A stretch of DNA of 64,000 bases, from positions 37,254-101,253 of the forward strand of contig MU621123.1 of NCBI GenBank assembly GCA_025399215.1, written 5' to 3'. Every line of letters starts with the position of its first letter. Position 1 is the stretch's first letter. This stretch comes from Globomyces pollinis-pini (Eukaryota > Chytridiomycota > Chytridiomycetes > Rhizophydiales > Globomycetaceae). Below, one piece after another: positions 44,680 through 57,500 of this stretch. The notes under the pieces were generated by a model that saw only the letters and a list, made by a program, of their open reading frames with translations, made no database searches and was not told the origin of the DNA. The position numbers and the translations under genes were made by a program.

Positions 44680-47401
44680 TTAAATAAAACTAAACAACTT
44701 TGTTCCTCCACTCATTTTCCTAGGATTCTCTCCACAACCTTTCTTCAAAATCAAATGGTTCGATAATGCATTCACATCTTGAACTTCTAAATGACAATAT
44801 GGACATTGTACATGATCCAAATGTTTCAAATCTACAATAAAATAAATAAAACTAAAAGATAAATTACGTTTACAATTTTTGGAATGGAGAGACATTTGTG
44901 ATTTTAATATTGACATTTTACAAGTTCGACATGATTCATATTTGGAATGTGATTGACAATCATTTAATAGATGTGATTGTAAATCAATAACTTCAACCAA
45001 CTATGGATTAGATATTACTTGAAGTTACTGTTTGACATTCTTTGCATGGTACAAGTGCAGGACAACTTTCCCAATAGTGTTGATCAAGTTTATCTGGGTT
45101 ATATGTGGAATCTTTCTTGTTACAAAATAAACATATTCTGGTGGTTAACAAAAAATTATTTAATACTTTTCAAATTCTTGGAAATTAATTGGTTCCGATT
45201 TTGGTGATTCCTTTCGTTGTTTTGGTTCCTGAACTTCCTTGACAGGTTTAGATAAATCTATGCAAGATCAATGATAAAGAATAATGATACCAGTATTAGA
45301 TATAGCAGATATCTTTGCCTTAAGCAATTCAGTTTGGTTGGACGGTATATCATTCACATTCTCCAACAGTGCATACGGACCAATCAAAACTGCCAATTGA
45401 GCCAATAAACCCACAGATAAATCTCGAATCGTAGGATTAGTATGATTACAAAACGGTTTAATAAACTGAATCAACAACTATACAAAATCAATTAAATACG
45501 AATTACAGTAGATGACCAACCAGATTGTGTAGGGTTTTTACCATCTACAATACCATAAAGTGTGAGAAATTGTGCAATGATTTCCAATCGAGCCTTGATA
45601 TGTTTCCATGGAACGCTTTGAATTTTATTTGTAAAGGGTTTACAAATAAATGGTAATATCGTTCCAGGTGTAGTATGATACAATTCTCCCATATACAATA
45701 CAATATCCATTGATTTCTCTCGAGTTCTTGGATTCATATCTTCCGTCTTGTTTAGAAATGATGAAATAGTCTCTGAAATAGATGAAACCACAATGGAATC
45801 TTTGACATGCTTGGATTTACAGAAATCTAATGGTTGGTATTTCAAAATTATTTACCAAGTAGATTCTTGTATAAATCACAAGTCATGGCATTGGATCGTT
45901 CACGAGCATCAGTGACCATGAGTTGGATTACTTGAAAGGTAGCCTTACATATATCATCATCTGAATGCTCACCCGAATCAATCAATATTTCATTTACACG
46001 ATTAATTCCTTGTTGACGTAGTCCAAAGTATGGACTGACTAAACATGATATTGGTCGTTGTCCAAATATTTTTATAGGTAGTGCTAATCGTTGCATTTCT
46101 AAGGCATCAAGTTCGTTGGGGGTGGTGGGGTCTCGAGATCCAGCTGTATTAGGTCGTGAATCGTTTGGTGTTGCTGATCGTGATACTACTGGTATTTTAT
46201 TTGTTCCTACCGGTATATTATCATGATTCACAATATTTTTCAATACTGATGGTTGAGATTCAACAATTTCTTTTGATTTGATATAGAATCCATTTGTTTT
46301 CAAATCCAATAAACCATCCTTTGAAAGTTCAAAACCATTCATTAAAATATTTTTTGTAATAGATTCTTTCAAAGATTGTATTTCATTCTAAAGTGAATAT
46401 GATAGAATGATACTTGATATGATTGAGCTTGATCAAATTCTTCACGATCTATATAAAATCGTTTCTGAGATTCCAATGAAGTTAATTTCACACCATTCTA
46501 CATATTAATTATTCAAATGAATATTTAACTTGTGAAATATATTCTTGTAATGATTTTAAATTCTTTGCCAATATATAATTCTCATCTAATACAAAAAATC
46601 AATAACTAAAACATACCATTGACAGCCATTTTTTTCCGTTTTGAAACTGAAGTTAAAGCATGTAATATAAAATTATCATGATCCAAAAATCGTAAATCCT
46701 CATTAAATGGTAAATTACCATTATGAATAGATTTTCCTATAATTCCTCTAACCACAGCATTTGAAGTCATAAAATCATCCATTACTTTATCCATTTGATT
46801 CACTATCTCTGATCCTAATACATTCAACGCTACCAATCCAACCTATCGTATCAAAATAGTTATAAATATACTTGATTATATAAATTCAATGGATTCACAA
46901 AACATTTATAAAAATCAATTTTGATGTATTGTGTTTGTATATCTAAATGTATTGTTTTCAATTCCCGAGCTTTGAATTCATTTATTGAATTATCACCTAA
47001 TGTAACGTATCTGAATGTTAGATTTTGTAATTAAAACCCTAATCTAGTATAATCTACATTATCCGATGATGTGAATAATTCCAGTTTGGTAGCAATCTTA
47101 TAATGATGTAATAACAATTGGATTTTGAATATTCTAATACATTAATTAGTATAAGATTTTAAGTTGAATAGATCGATATTGTGATGTACATACCTTTGAC
47201 TATTGAATAATTTGATGATTATTGTTTGTGGATAAGAACAAAATCTAGGTATAAGATTGAGTATTGAATGATATACCTTTCTGATTGCCAACCAGTTGCT
47301 AATGGACTTTGTTTTGCCATTAAATCCTCTGGAGGGAATTCTGGATCACAGCTTGTGTAATCCATAATTTTAAATGGTAATTTTCTTAATTGTAATTGCA
47401 T
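44680..47401 (-). CDS. CEP104: CEP104 ciliary-tip protein
   Basis: Microtubule plus-end protein of centriole distal ends and cilium tips (FAP256 in Chlamydomonas). Many exons. The N-terminal jelly-roll domain: KLPFKIMDYTSCDPEFPPED, ATGWQSERFCSYPQTIIIKL, IQLLLHHYKIATKLELFTSS, YVTLGDNSINEFKARELKTI, NQVGLVALNVLGSE. A coiled-coil region follows, then a TOG domain (ALPIKIFGQRPISCLVSPYF, GLRQQGINRVNEIL, MNPRTREKSMDIVLYMGELY). The C-terminal zinc-finger array has FCNKKDSTYNPDKLDQHYWE, SCPALVPCKECQTV, LQSHLLNDC, and CPYCHLEVQD. Start at 47401, the first ATG of the jelly-roll exon. A 60-nt intron lies at about 47136-47195. The gene indicates that the organism builds cilia or flagella. Confidence 0.93.
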
Positions 47402-47629
47402 TCTTGCTGGTAAAAAACAAATACAAATTTTCACTATTGAAAATAAGACAATTGAAGCAATGGTATGATGGTGAGCTTATTTAACCACTTCAATGACGAT
47501 TCTGTACATTCCCTTACAAAAATCATTTCGTGTCAAGTACTTAAAAATAAAGATTGAGATAGATCTATTATAGAAAATCAACAATAAACCAAACACTTTG
47601 ATCTCTGAGACAAAGACAAAAAATTAAAA

Positions 47630-48770
<1,141 letters not shown>

Positions 48771-50015
48771 GTTTATACTATAAAGATGAGAGATAGTAAG
48801 GATAGAGAGGGAGAATTTTTAATGACAGAGAGTCTAGAGTAGTTTCTATATATAATCTAGGGGGAGTAGTAAAGTATAAGGTATATATACTTAGTAATGT
48901 ATAAGGATACTGTAGAGATAGTAGGGGTGTTTTAGTACCTAAGAATCAATGAAAAAAGAAAATGAAAGCAAAAAACAAGTGACGTGAACAATCTCCACTA
49001 TAATAATAATAATACCATTCAATCCTAAACTATCAATCTTATTACTATCAATCATACTATTATCAATCCATTCTTTCATTTATTACTTTTTAATTATTAC
49101 GAATATCAATTTTATTATTATCATTACGCTTTAATGTAATAATCATATCATTAAAATGATTCAAATCTAGGTATTTTAAATTATTCTTACTGTTTTGGTG
49201 ATACAAAGTAATTACTGACCATTTCGTTAATCTCATTAATTAACAGTCAAATCAATTGATAATCTTGGAAAACTGTAGATAATGAATTCAAATCAAATTA
49301 ATAGACTTCCTCAAAACAAGCAAAATGTACTAAAGTGCATTCTTTGATGAAGAGTCTGGAGAATTCATGGAAAAGGCCATGTTTGGAGGAATCGTCTCAC
49401 ATCACAGCAAATATGTCCTTTGTCCTTGGGAAGTGAAATTGGTTGTCAAAGACAATATTGTTGGCTCTCAAAGGCTGATTTCTCTTTCATGTTGATTAAA
49501 TGAAACTGTTCTTTGACGAGGGACGGTGCACTTCATTTCATTCCCTCAGAACTGATGACTACAGACAGAGTCAGTATTGAATTGAACTTGATTGATCTAT
49601 CGCCTCTGATGGATTCTCTTTTAATTGATTTTCTTTTCGCGTCTCAAGCAGTACTGCTTCAATAGAGCTTCTGGTAATTTCCAACACATATTCATGGAAT
49701 GTGATAGTGTTATTTATTGATTTGATAATCAATGGATAATGGTCATGTAATCCAGACCATTTTAAGAGTTTCAAACCGAAAATAAGCTCAAAAAGACGAA
49801 TAATTTTATTGGAAACACTTTCTGTATGTAAAGTATTCTTAAGTTTTTAATACCGCTTTACTATTCATATAATAGAATGTTGTATACAATCAACTTATAA
49901 CTACGTTCAACCATGAGTGCAATCAAGTAAAAGACAACAATCAATAGTTGCTTAAAGACATGCAATAGTTGCTAAAGAGATGAACTCATACATTAATTTA
50001 TACCAGAATTGAACG
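48771..50015. other. 1.25-kb region between divergent PP1 and pyruvate-kinase-like genes
   Basis: No complete gene found. From 48780 to 49150 the sequence is low-complexity (TAATAATAATAAT; repeated ACTATCAATC). Plus-strand 49335-49500 reads open (GEFMEKAMFGGIVSHHSKYV...) and minus-strand 49571-49850 reads open (KIIRLFELIFGLKLLKWSGL...), but neither has a convincing start. They may be eroded gene remnants or missed exons. Confidence 0.4.
49571..49850 (-). other. Possible gene fragment, no start
   Basis: An open frame of about 90 codons ending at 49571, with protein-like composition (GLHDHYPLIIKSINNTITFH, then EYVLEITRSSIEAVLLE). No ATG in frame and a stop just upstream. I do not recognise it. 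Confidence 0.25.
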
Positions 50016-51740
50016 ATGCCACTTCTGTCATTTAATTCAATCTTTTCCTTAATCTTTCTTTTACTAATGCCTCACTTAATCCATCCCTGTGTCTTATCAG
50101 ACGGTATCATCAAAACTAAGTTTGCTTGTACTATTGGACCTGGTATATATTTTTTATTATCTAATCCATTAGCTTCTAATGATATCGATACATTAAGAGC
50201 CCTCGTTAAAGGTACCCTTTTATCTAACTCTCTTAAGGTGGTATGAACTTGGCAAGACTCAATCTATCCCATTGTTCTCATGACTTTGCTGTTGATGTCA
50301 TTGCTAATTTACGTAAAATTCAATTGGAAGATCAAGATCGTTCAGAGGTTGCCATCTGGATTGATGTAAATGGCCCAAAAGTAAGGTAATCTCTATTATC
50401 TTATACAAGAACTGGAAAATTGGAAAATGGTCCTGTGTCTTTGAAAAAAGGGGATAACTTTTTCTTTGTCAATGACTTGTCTGTTGTTGGTGACAATACT
50501 AAAGTATCTTGTTCATTCTCACCACCCTAGATCGCAACAACTTACACTAAAGAATTGGTCCAAATTGGTGATCTGATGTGTGTTGATGATGGTGCTATCT
50601 CCTTTGTTGTTACAGAACGTTTGGAAAACTCTATTCGAACGGTCGTGGAAAATGATGGTGTATTAGCTGAAAATAAAGGAATCAACTTTCCTCAACATTC
50701 AATTGACGATTTACCAGCCTTGTCCGCCAAAGATAAGGCTGATGTTGCCTTTGCTGTTGAACAAGAAGTTGATTACGTGTCAGTTTCATGTTTAAGAGAT
50801 ATGGATGATATTGCTGAATTACGGTACTATGATTCATTCCATTAACCCTAGTAGGATGCTCTTGGGAAATTCTTCTATAAAGATTTTAGCAAAGATTGAA
50901 AATAAAAAAGGAATGGATAACTTCGAATCCATCTTGAAAATGGCTGATGGAATTATTATCGATCGTGGTTATCTAGGTGCCGAAGTAGAATTGGAACTGG
51001 TTGTAATTGCTCAAAAGAAAATGATTGTATTCCAACTCTTTTATTAATATTCAGAATATGGCAAATCATGCTGGAAAACCTATTTTTATTGCTAATCAGA
51101 TTTTGGAAAGTATGCGTACGAACTACCGTCCTACTCGTTCCGAAGCTGCTGATGTCTGTAATGCTGTGATGGATGGCGCTGATGGACTTGTATTGTCTGC
51201 AGAAACAGCTGTAGGACAATACGTTCTTGAATCCTTAAGCACCATTCGTAAAATCTGTTACAAAGCAGAACAGAATACTAATTATTTGGAATATCAAATG
51301 AAGGCTATGCGAAATGTGACTAAACCTATCCACATCAACGAATCTATTGCCTCATCCGCTGTTTTAGCTGCTAGACAAGTAGGAGCTTCCTTGATTGTCA
51401 TTTTTACTGAACTTGGGGGTAAAACTTTTGCACTAATCATTTAGGAACTGCAAGACTCGTCGCAAAATACAGACCTGTCATTCCAGTACTAGCAGCCACA
51501 ACAATCAAACAAACAGCACGTCAACTCGAAGCTGCCTTTGGCCTTGTCCCATCATATCATGACAATAGTGGAAACGTGATCAAAGAAGCACTGGGTAATA
51601 ACTCTTCACTAACAATATCAGAATATGCTACCCAAATCGGGCTTTGCAAATCAGGTGAGATTGCGATTGTGACTTCTGGACAAGTAATCGGATTTAAGGA
51701 AGGTACCACTACCAAGATGCAAGTCATGACTATTCCATAG
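50016..51740 (+). CDS. Pyruvate-kinase-like protein with signal peptide and altered active site
   Basis: 511 aa, eight exons with introns of 24-30 nt; spliced length in frame. Overall a full pyruvate kinase: KTKFACTIGPASNDIDTL, GGMNLARLNLSHCSHDF, ILAKIENKKGMDN, QILESMRTNYRPTRSEAADV, NAVMDGADGLVLSAETAVGQ, and a C-terminal domain. Lys248 and Glu250 of KIEN are kept. However, the Mg/K-site motif ARGDLG reads DRGYLG (Tyr274 for the metal-binding Asp), and DTKGPEIRTG reads DVNGPKVRTG (Asn100 for Lys, Lys for Glu). The first 30 residues form a hydrophobic leader (LLSFNSIFSLIFLLLMPHLI) that looks like a signal peptide or membrane anchor, which glycolytic pyruvate kinases do not have. Probably a secreted or ER-located pseudoenzyme or moonlighting protein; activity is doubtful. 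Confidence 0.88.
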
Positions 51741-51895
51741 TCTTGGTTAATAAACATCGTATCATGTCATTTTTCTAATTCCTACTATTCGCGTGATAGT
51801 CTTCATTATCTTGATCAGTATCATGTGAGTCTTTTGGTGAGAGTCATTCGGGAACACAAACATCACACCATAACTTTATCGTTCACACGCACAAG

Positions 51896-51903
51896 TATAA
51901 AAA
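51896..51903 (+). promoter_or_regulatory. TATA-box-like element
   Basis: TATAAAAA lies 26 nt upstream of the peroxidase ATG at 51930, close enough to imply a very short leader. Confidence 0.4.
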
Positions 51904-51929
51904 CAATCAGATTTAAATCAGCTACGTAC

Positions 51930-52974
51930 ATGAAATTAATACGTTCAAGTTTATTGGCAACAGCCATAACCTGTCAAACTAACCAAGACTACCTACGATT
52001 ACGCGATACGATACAAAAGTATATTATGGATAATATAAATCAACTTGCACCATTAGTGCGGATCGCTTTCCATGACCTAGCCAATTACAATCCTCCCACT
52101 GGTGGACCACACGGATGTATTGCATCACCACCCGTTTCACTGTTCAACCAGAACAGTGGTTTAACATCACATCTACACCAACTACTACAATATCTAGACA
52201 ACACCACCACTATGGTATTCCCGCTAGGTGACGTTCTGTCGATGGCTGGTAAGGTATGGTTATTGTCTTTGATTGTAGGTTGCTGTTGAAATGGCGTATC
52301 CTTGTATACAGATCCGTTGGCGGTATGGACGGTCCCCATGTAAGATGGGAGAGCTGCCACTCGCTCCGGTTCATATCACCTCATCGCAGCAACTGGACCC
52401 ATTCCTGAACCGCTATGGGTTGACGCGAATAGAGATGGCGGTACTCATCGCTGGTACACATGGATTAAAGAACGCAAAATCCATCCATGGAGTGTTTGGC
52501 TATGGCGATGGTGTTGCTTGGATTCGTGATACTTTGGGTTTGGAATGGAAATTGCAGAGTAGTGCTGGGGTGATTTGGTATAATTCTTGGAATGGGTTTG
52601 ACAATTTGATACGATTACCTTCAGATATGATGTTTTTTCCACGTGTACTTCGTACAAGACCTATTGATTATCCATTTTTGGATATAGAACTGGGGTTAAA
52701 GGAATTGGGGAAGAATCCACCTTCTTTCTATGCAGATTTTGAACGAGTTTTTGCCAAGATGCTTGAGATTGGTGTTGCGAATGATTCGATGGTAGAGTTG
52801 ATAGAGGAAAAAAGAGTGGGGATCTGTCTAAATGGGATTGTTCAAGTTAAGGAAGATAATACAACGTTGACTGAAAATGAACAACCAGTTGTATCTACCA
52901 CATCTCCAATTCCAAATTCAAGTCAAACTAATTTCAGTCTCATTTTTTATTTATGTTTATTTTACTTGATTTAA
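51930..52974 (+). CDS. Secreted, possibly GPI-anchored haem peroxidase
   Basis: 339 aa, one 25-nt intron (GGTAAG|GTATGG). Plant/fungal/bacterial peroxidase superfamily. N-terminus MKLIRSSLLATAITC resembles a short signal peptide. The distal site is LVRIAFHDL (Arg and His present), followed by GGPHGC where the usual calcium site is GGADGS. Then comes DVLSMAGKVAVEMA, and the proximal haem ligand lies in LIAGTHGL. The last 20 residues (SSQTNFSLIFYLCLFYLI) are a terminal hydrophobic tail after a Ser/Thr/Pro linker, as in GPI-anchored proteins. It probably uses extracellular hydrogen peroxide to oxidise wall or aromatic substrates. Class (II-like versus divergent) cannot be fixed by eye. Confidence 0.83.
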
Positions 52975-53006
52975 AATAAAACCAAAGTTAAAGTATTTAT
53001 TGATAT

Positions 53007-54125
53007 TTATTGTTTTGAATTGTTGGAGAGACGAACATATTTTCGGCGCTCTTGACGTTCCTCTCGACTTTCTTCGGTTGTAGGATGTTGGTTGCCTTTG
53101 GATGGAGGTGGAGACTCATGGCGACTTGGTCGTTCTCTTGAGTCTCGACGAGCTCTTTCACGGGAATCACGACGGCTTGGTCTTTCTCTTTCTCTTGAAT
53201 CTCGGCGTCGGCTTGATCTTTCTCTGGAATCTCGTCGTCTTGGGCGTTCTCTAGAATCTTGGCGTCTTGGGCGTTCTCTGGAATCTTGACGTCTAGAACG
53301 TTCTCTAGAATCTTGGCGTCTCGAGCGCTCTCTAGAATCACGACGATGTGGTCGTTCACGAGAATCAGATCGACGATGCGAATGTCTGGACCGTCTTTTC
53401 TCTCCACCGTCAACATTTCCTGCCTCTTTATCAGGACGGTAGGAATCATAGGTACTCTTATCCTCTTTCCCATCCCTATTCCGTTCTTTCTCATCTTTAC
53501 CAGAAACTTTCTTGATCCCTTCTAATATTTCCATATCTCGTTCCTGAAATCAGATACATAATTGATAAACATACTCTTTGTAGACGAATCTCTTCCTTTT
53601 TAGCTTCCAAAAAGACTTTGGGAATCCCCCCAACAGATTCTAAACAATTCAGTCGATAAAATGCAAACCTTGTGCACTCAAAAGCAGTTCCCACAACTGT
53701 TTCATGAACTTCCAAGTAGAATCTTCAAAAAATCCAGTCAATTTGATTTGTATTTGTTTAGGGTCAGACTAGAATCGATTAAACTATAAAGATGGCATAC
53801 TTCCGATTCTAATAAACTAAATACAAATTCTTCACAAATACTATTAATCATTTAATGGATCACTAATCAATTACTCGTCATCAAATCCAAGAATTTCCAT
53901 AATTTTCTGTTGTACCCTATACCACAGTTATTTCTATTAATTCAAACCATGGTCGTAATGATTCTAAAGCAACTTTTTTAATATCCACTTTGAACTCGAA
54001 ATTTTTTGGAAAATTAACTAATTTCATTAGTTTTTTAGATTTGTCTCCATATCGACTATCTAGTAACTGAGTAGATCCAGTCTAATACCTTGATCATGAC
54101 TAGTTCCCCGAAATCCTTGGGACAT
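53007..54125 (-). CDS. SRRM1: SRRM1/SRm160-like splicing coactivator (PWI + RS domain)
   Basis: 310 aa, seven exons with introns of 29-34 nt; spliced length in frame. The start at 54125 gives MSQGFRGTSHDQDSRYGDKS, matching the N-terminus of SRm160 (MDAGFFRGTSAEQDNRFSNK). The PWI domain follows (KLMKLVNFPKNFEFKVDIKK, ALESLRPWVQQKIMEILGFD, CEEFVFSLLESE, QIQIKLTGFFEDSTWKFMKQ, LWELLLSAQESVGGIPKVFL). The C-terminal half is an Arg/Ser domain built of DSRERxRRQ-type units repeated about nine times. SRRM1 joins exonic enhancers, U2 snRNP and the exon junction complex. The animal protein is about 900 aa; this one is a compact version. Confidence 0.93.
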
Positions 54126-54562
54126 GATGAGAAAAAGTTTTTTCTGACTTTTGACACAGATTTGGCAATCGTTGACATTGCAACAATTCAATCACTTTAC
54201 CAGACACTTTTTATTCGATTATGTTTGTCGTGCTCAGTGGAATACCTCCCAGATACGAAAAACTTCAACTTCAGATTAGATTGCAAATAACTACCAAAAC
54301 TATCTATGGCACGTATCTATGATTCTACTTAATATTTACACTGGAGAGACTTTCTTTCTGTTGATACTTCCACCTCCGTCCAGCTTCTTGGATATGAAAT
54401 GGCTTTTGAAGCACTGCTGTTACTACGATGGTGGTATATCAAACAGCCGCTAGATATTGCTCTTTCTTGAATGCATTTTGATAAGGACCATTGATCAAAA
54501 TTAACTAAAAGGTTTTCAGAAAATCAAACTGATAGTCTCTCTTAAGTTCAATTTATTATGTT
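54126..54562. other. Spacer with a degenerate copy of the NACHT-WD40 gene tail
   Basis: Between SRRM1 (start) and the NACHT-WD40 gene (end). Contains the duplicated fragment at about 54340-54405 and otherwise no gene. Confidence 0.5.
54340..54405 (-). pseudogene. Degenerate duplicate of the last coding segment of the NACHT-WD40 gene
   Basis: Minus-strand translation RSWTEVEVSTERKSLQ matches SNWTEVEVSTEKKISF of the intact gene at about 54635-54690, same strand and about 290 bp downstream of it. The nucleotide match covers roughly 50 bp. It has no open context, so it looks like a relic or a duplicated terminal exon. Confidence 0.6.
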
Positions 54563-57500
54563 TCATTTTTGGTCTGCAACTTGACCATATCTATGAATGT
54601 GTGTTACTTGATTGACCACGATACATGGTAGCCAGAATGAGATTTTCTTCTCTGTAGATACTTCCACTTCAGTCCAATTTGATGGAGGAGATTGAGCCTT
54701 CAATTCAATAGTTGGTTCAGATATAGCTGGTGGGGCTACAGTGGTAACCGACTCTACTGGAGTTGGAACATCAACGGGAACTGCCTTGTTGGATATTTCG
54801 CTTGGAGTTGAAACTTCAGGGACGGACAGTAATGCTCCATTGGTGTTAGGTTTAGAAGAGTATCTTGTAGGGATTCTTGGTGGTGCGAAATTAACATGTA
54901 ATCTAGATGACATACGTTTGATCTGTTGTTCGGTTAATTCACCATTTTCATCGAATGGTTCCACCAAGGCAGGGTCACTATCATCTACTTCTTCTTCTTC
55001 ATAAGTATCATATATAAAGTCGTAGTAATCCATACTGCTCATTTGTACTGGTGGACACTTTTTGTCATAGATCTCTTCTTGAGCAATCAGCTCTTCTTCA
55101 GTATCCTCTAAATCGTCTGAGTAAAACATTGCTTGTGAAGCTTCCAAATTAGTGGTTTCTTGACTGGCTCTGGCCCAATACTGATCTGGATTTTCCACCC
55201 TTCTATCCTTAGTTCGGATCTTAAATGGTTTGAATTCGATATTCTTGACTGGAATAGAGAATTTAACAATTTCATTTCCTAAAAAGTCAGTTGCAAAGTT
55301 ATTTACCAAAATAATGGAATATTCTTCGATTATCGGCCAAATCAGAATGCATAATCCCTCTCATACCAACATTATTCTTGAAATAACATAATGGTTCTGT
55401 CTGAGTGCCTTCAAAATTGAATTCATACAATCCCTGTGAATCGGCATATCTCATTGATGATCCTTGAACAAAGCAATGCAGCACTTCTTCTGTTTCAATG
55501 TCGTTGATGAAATCATAAACTAGTGCTCGATGGTTAGGAGTACCATTACTAATCAGTAATTTTGTGGAATTTTCATTGAATCGTAGACCATTACAATCAT
55601 ATTTGACAAAAAATTGATGCTTGATTTCTCCCGACATATCGATTATTCGAATTTCACATTGATCATCACCCATATCAATGGAAAGTGCAATCAGACTTTG
55701 ATCATCATTAATAGTCACTGCTTCAATATGTCTACCAATTTCAATTTTCTGCAATTCTTCAAAATTCTTATTCCAGACAATCAAATTGCCACCGACAGAA
55801 CCTGTCATGATAATATTACCATCAATGGATACGAATCCTGATGAAATATTGGAAACATGATTATTGAAATCACCAAGCTTCTCACATTTGATATTCCACA
55901 AATGCGCAACAGTTGAATGCTTGTAATATGTAACAATTGTTTGCCCATCATCAGAAACCAAAATATTTGCAATATCTTCTAGTATATCACTTGATTTGTT
56001 TTGAAGCTTTCCTTCAGAGTTATAAACCTCCATGAAACCATCAACAATGGCAACAATAATATTGGCATCTTTTGACACACCAACCATCATGGAATCTTCA
56101 TACTTTGAATTCATGTCAATACGGGTTGTACGTAATGCATATTTGGTTGGTTCATCCAATGTTGGCACATCATATCCAACCGCATTCAGGTCACATAACA
56201 CTGGTAATGATTCGTCCGCAAAAGTACATAACAAGAGTCTCTCTGCTGGCTTGATTTGAATCTGTGCAGGATTGGCAATTGGAATATATTTTGTAGCAAT
56301 AGACTTCTCTGCAAAGGTTGTCATATTCCACATCTTGACCACAAAATCATCTGACACAGAGATCAGAATTTTATCTTCTGTATCGAAGGCGCACTCTAAA
56401 ATAGGTCTATCGTGTTCTGCAAATCGAGTAAGTACATATTGTAACTCCATGTTATACAAAGTGATAACACCATCAGCAGTTACTATAATCAGTTCGTAAT
56501 CTTGAGTTCCCACCATTAATTTGGTGACTTTACACTCGCAATCATAAATTTCCATAGCTTCTCCAAATTTCTTTGACCATTGAATGACTTTCCCATTTTC
56601 CAGCCCAATCATGACTGCTTCTGCTTCGTAATCCATGTTAATCGCTGTAATCACAGAGTCGAATTTAACTTTTGCTACTGGATCATCTTTCCATTCTTCC
56701 CAAACATATAATCTATTTCTGGATGTTGTTACAACAAACACGTTGTCGTTATTTACATCACTGGTGAAGATCTTCTCTCGATCATCCATAAACAGATGAA
56801 TTGGCCCAGGATGTTCAATACTGAACTCAATGCTATCCTTCCGCAAAAATGCAACAGAATATTGGTTGTTAGATTTGATCGCGGCAGTGAATTTAAATAC
56901 ATCTGTACCTTCATCTTCAGCAACAGATGAATAAACTCCAGCCATATAGATTCCAGGCAGTTTGAACACGGCAACGTCCTTCTCAGCACCTTCCATTTCA
57001 GTAGCTTCCTTTTTAGAAACTTCCATTGGGGAAGTGCTGTTATCTAAACTGTAGAATTCAATTCCACGTTTGGTACAAATTGCCACAGTGTTGTCTTGAA
57101 ATCCAAAAAGCCCGTAAATGCCATCTGTATCAGTTTCATAACGGCAAATTTCTATAGACCAATCTTCTCGGTCGGTATATAGCTGGACATAGTCTTTATC
57201 AAGATAAGATTTTCGGTAACGCTGGGATATTAAAGTATTTGTTGGGAGTGAGATCAACATGGCTTTGTATACTTCTGACGGAGATTCTAATAACATTTCA
57301 CCAAACTCTAGTACAATCTTTGATAATTCGTCAAAAAACGCATCCAATGCTTTCAGATCATCTGCAACTTCCTTATTCTTCTCGTTTTTCTTTTTGATAC
57401 CACTCTGCATCATCAAGCACTCTTGGCGTGTCAACTTGACATCTTGCATTGAAAGTAGTTCTAGCCATAGAAGAATATACGGGCGGTCACCTTCATTAAT

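Noticed and set aside
49335..49500. Open plus-strand frame EESGEFMEKAMFGGIV...
   Set aside because: Short, without a supported start, promoter or splice partner; recorded only in the spacer entry.
53092..53525. Plus-strand ORFs antisense to the SRRM1 RS domain
   Set aside because: They are by-products of the repetitive Arg/Ser codons on the minus strand.
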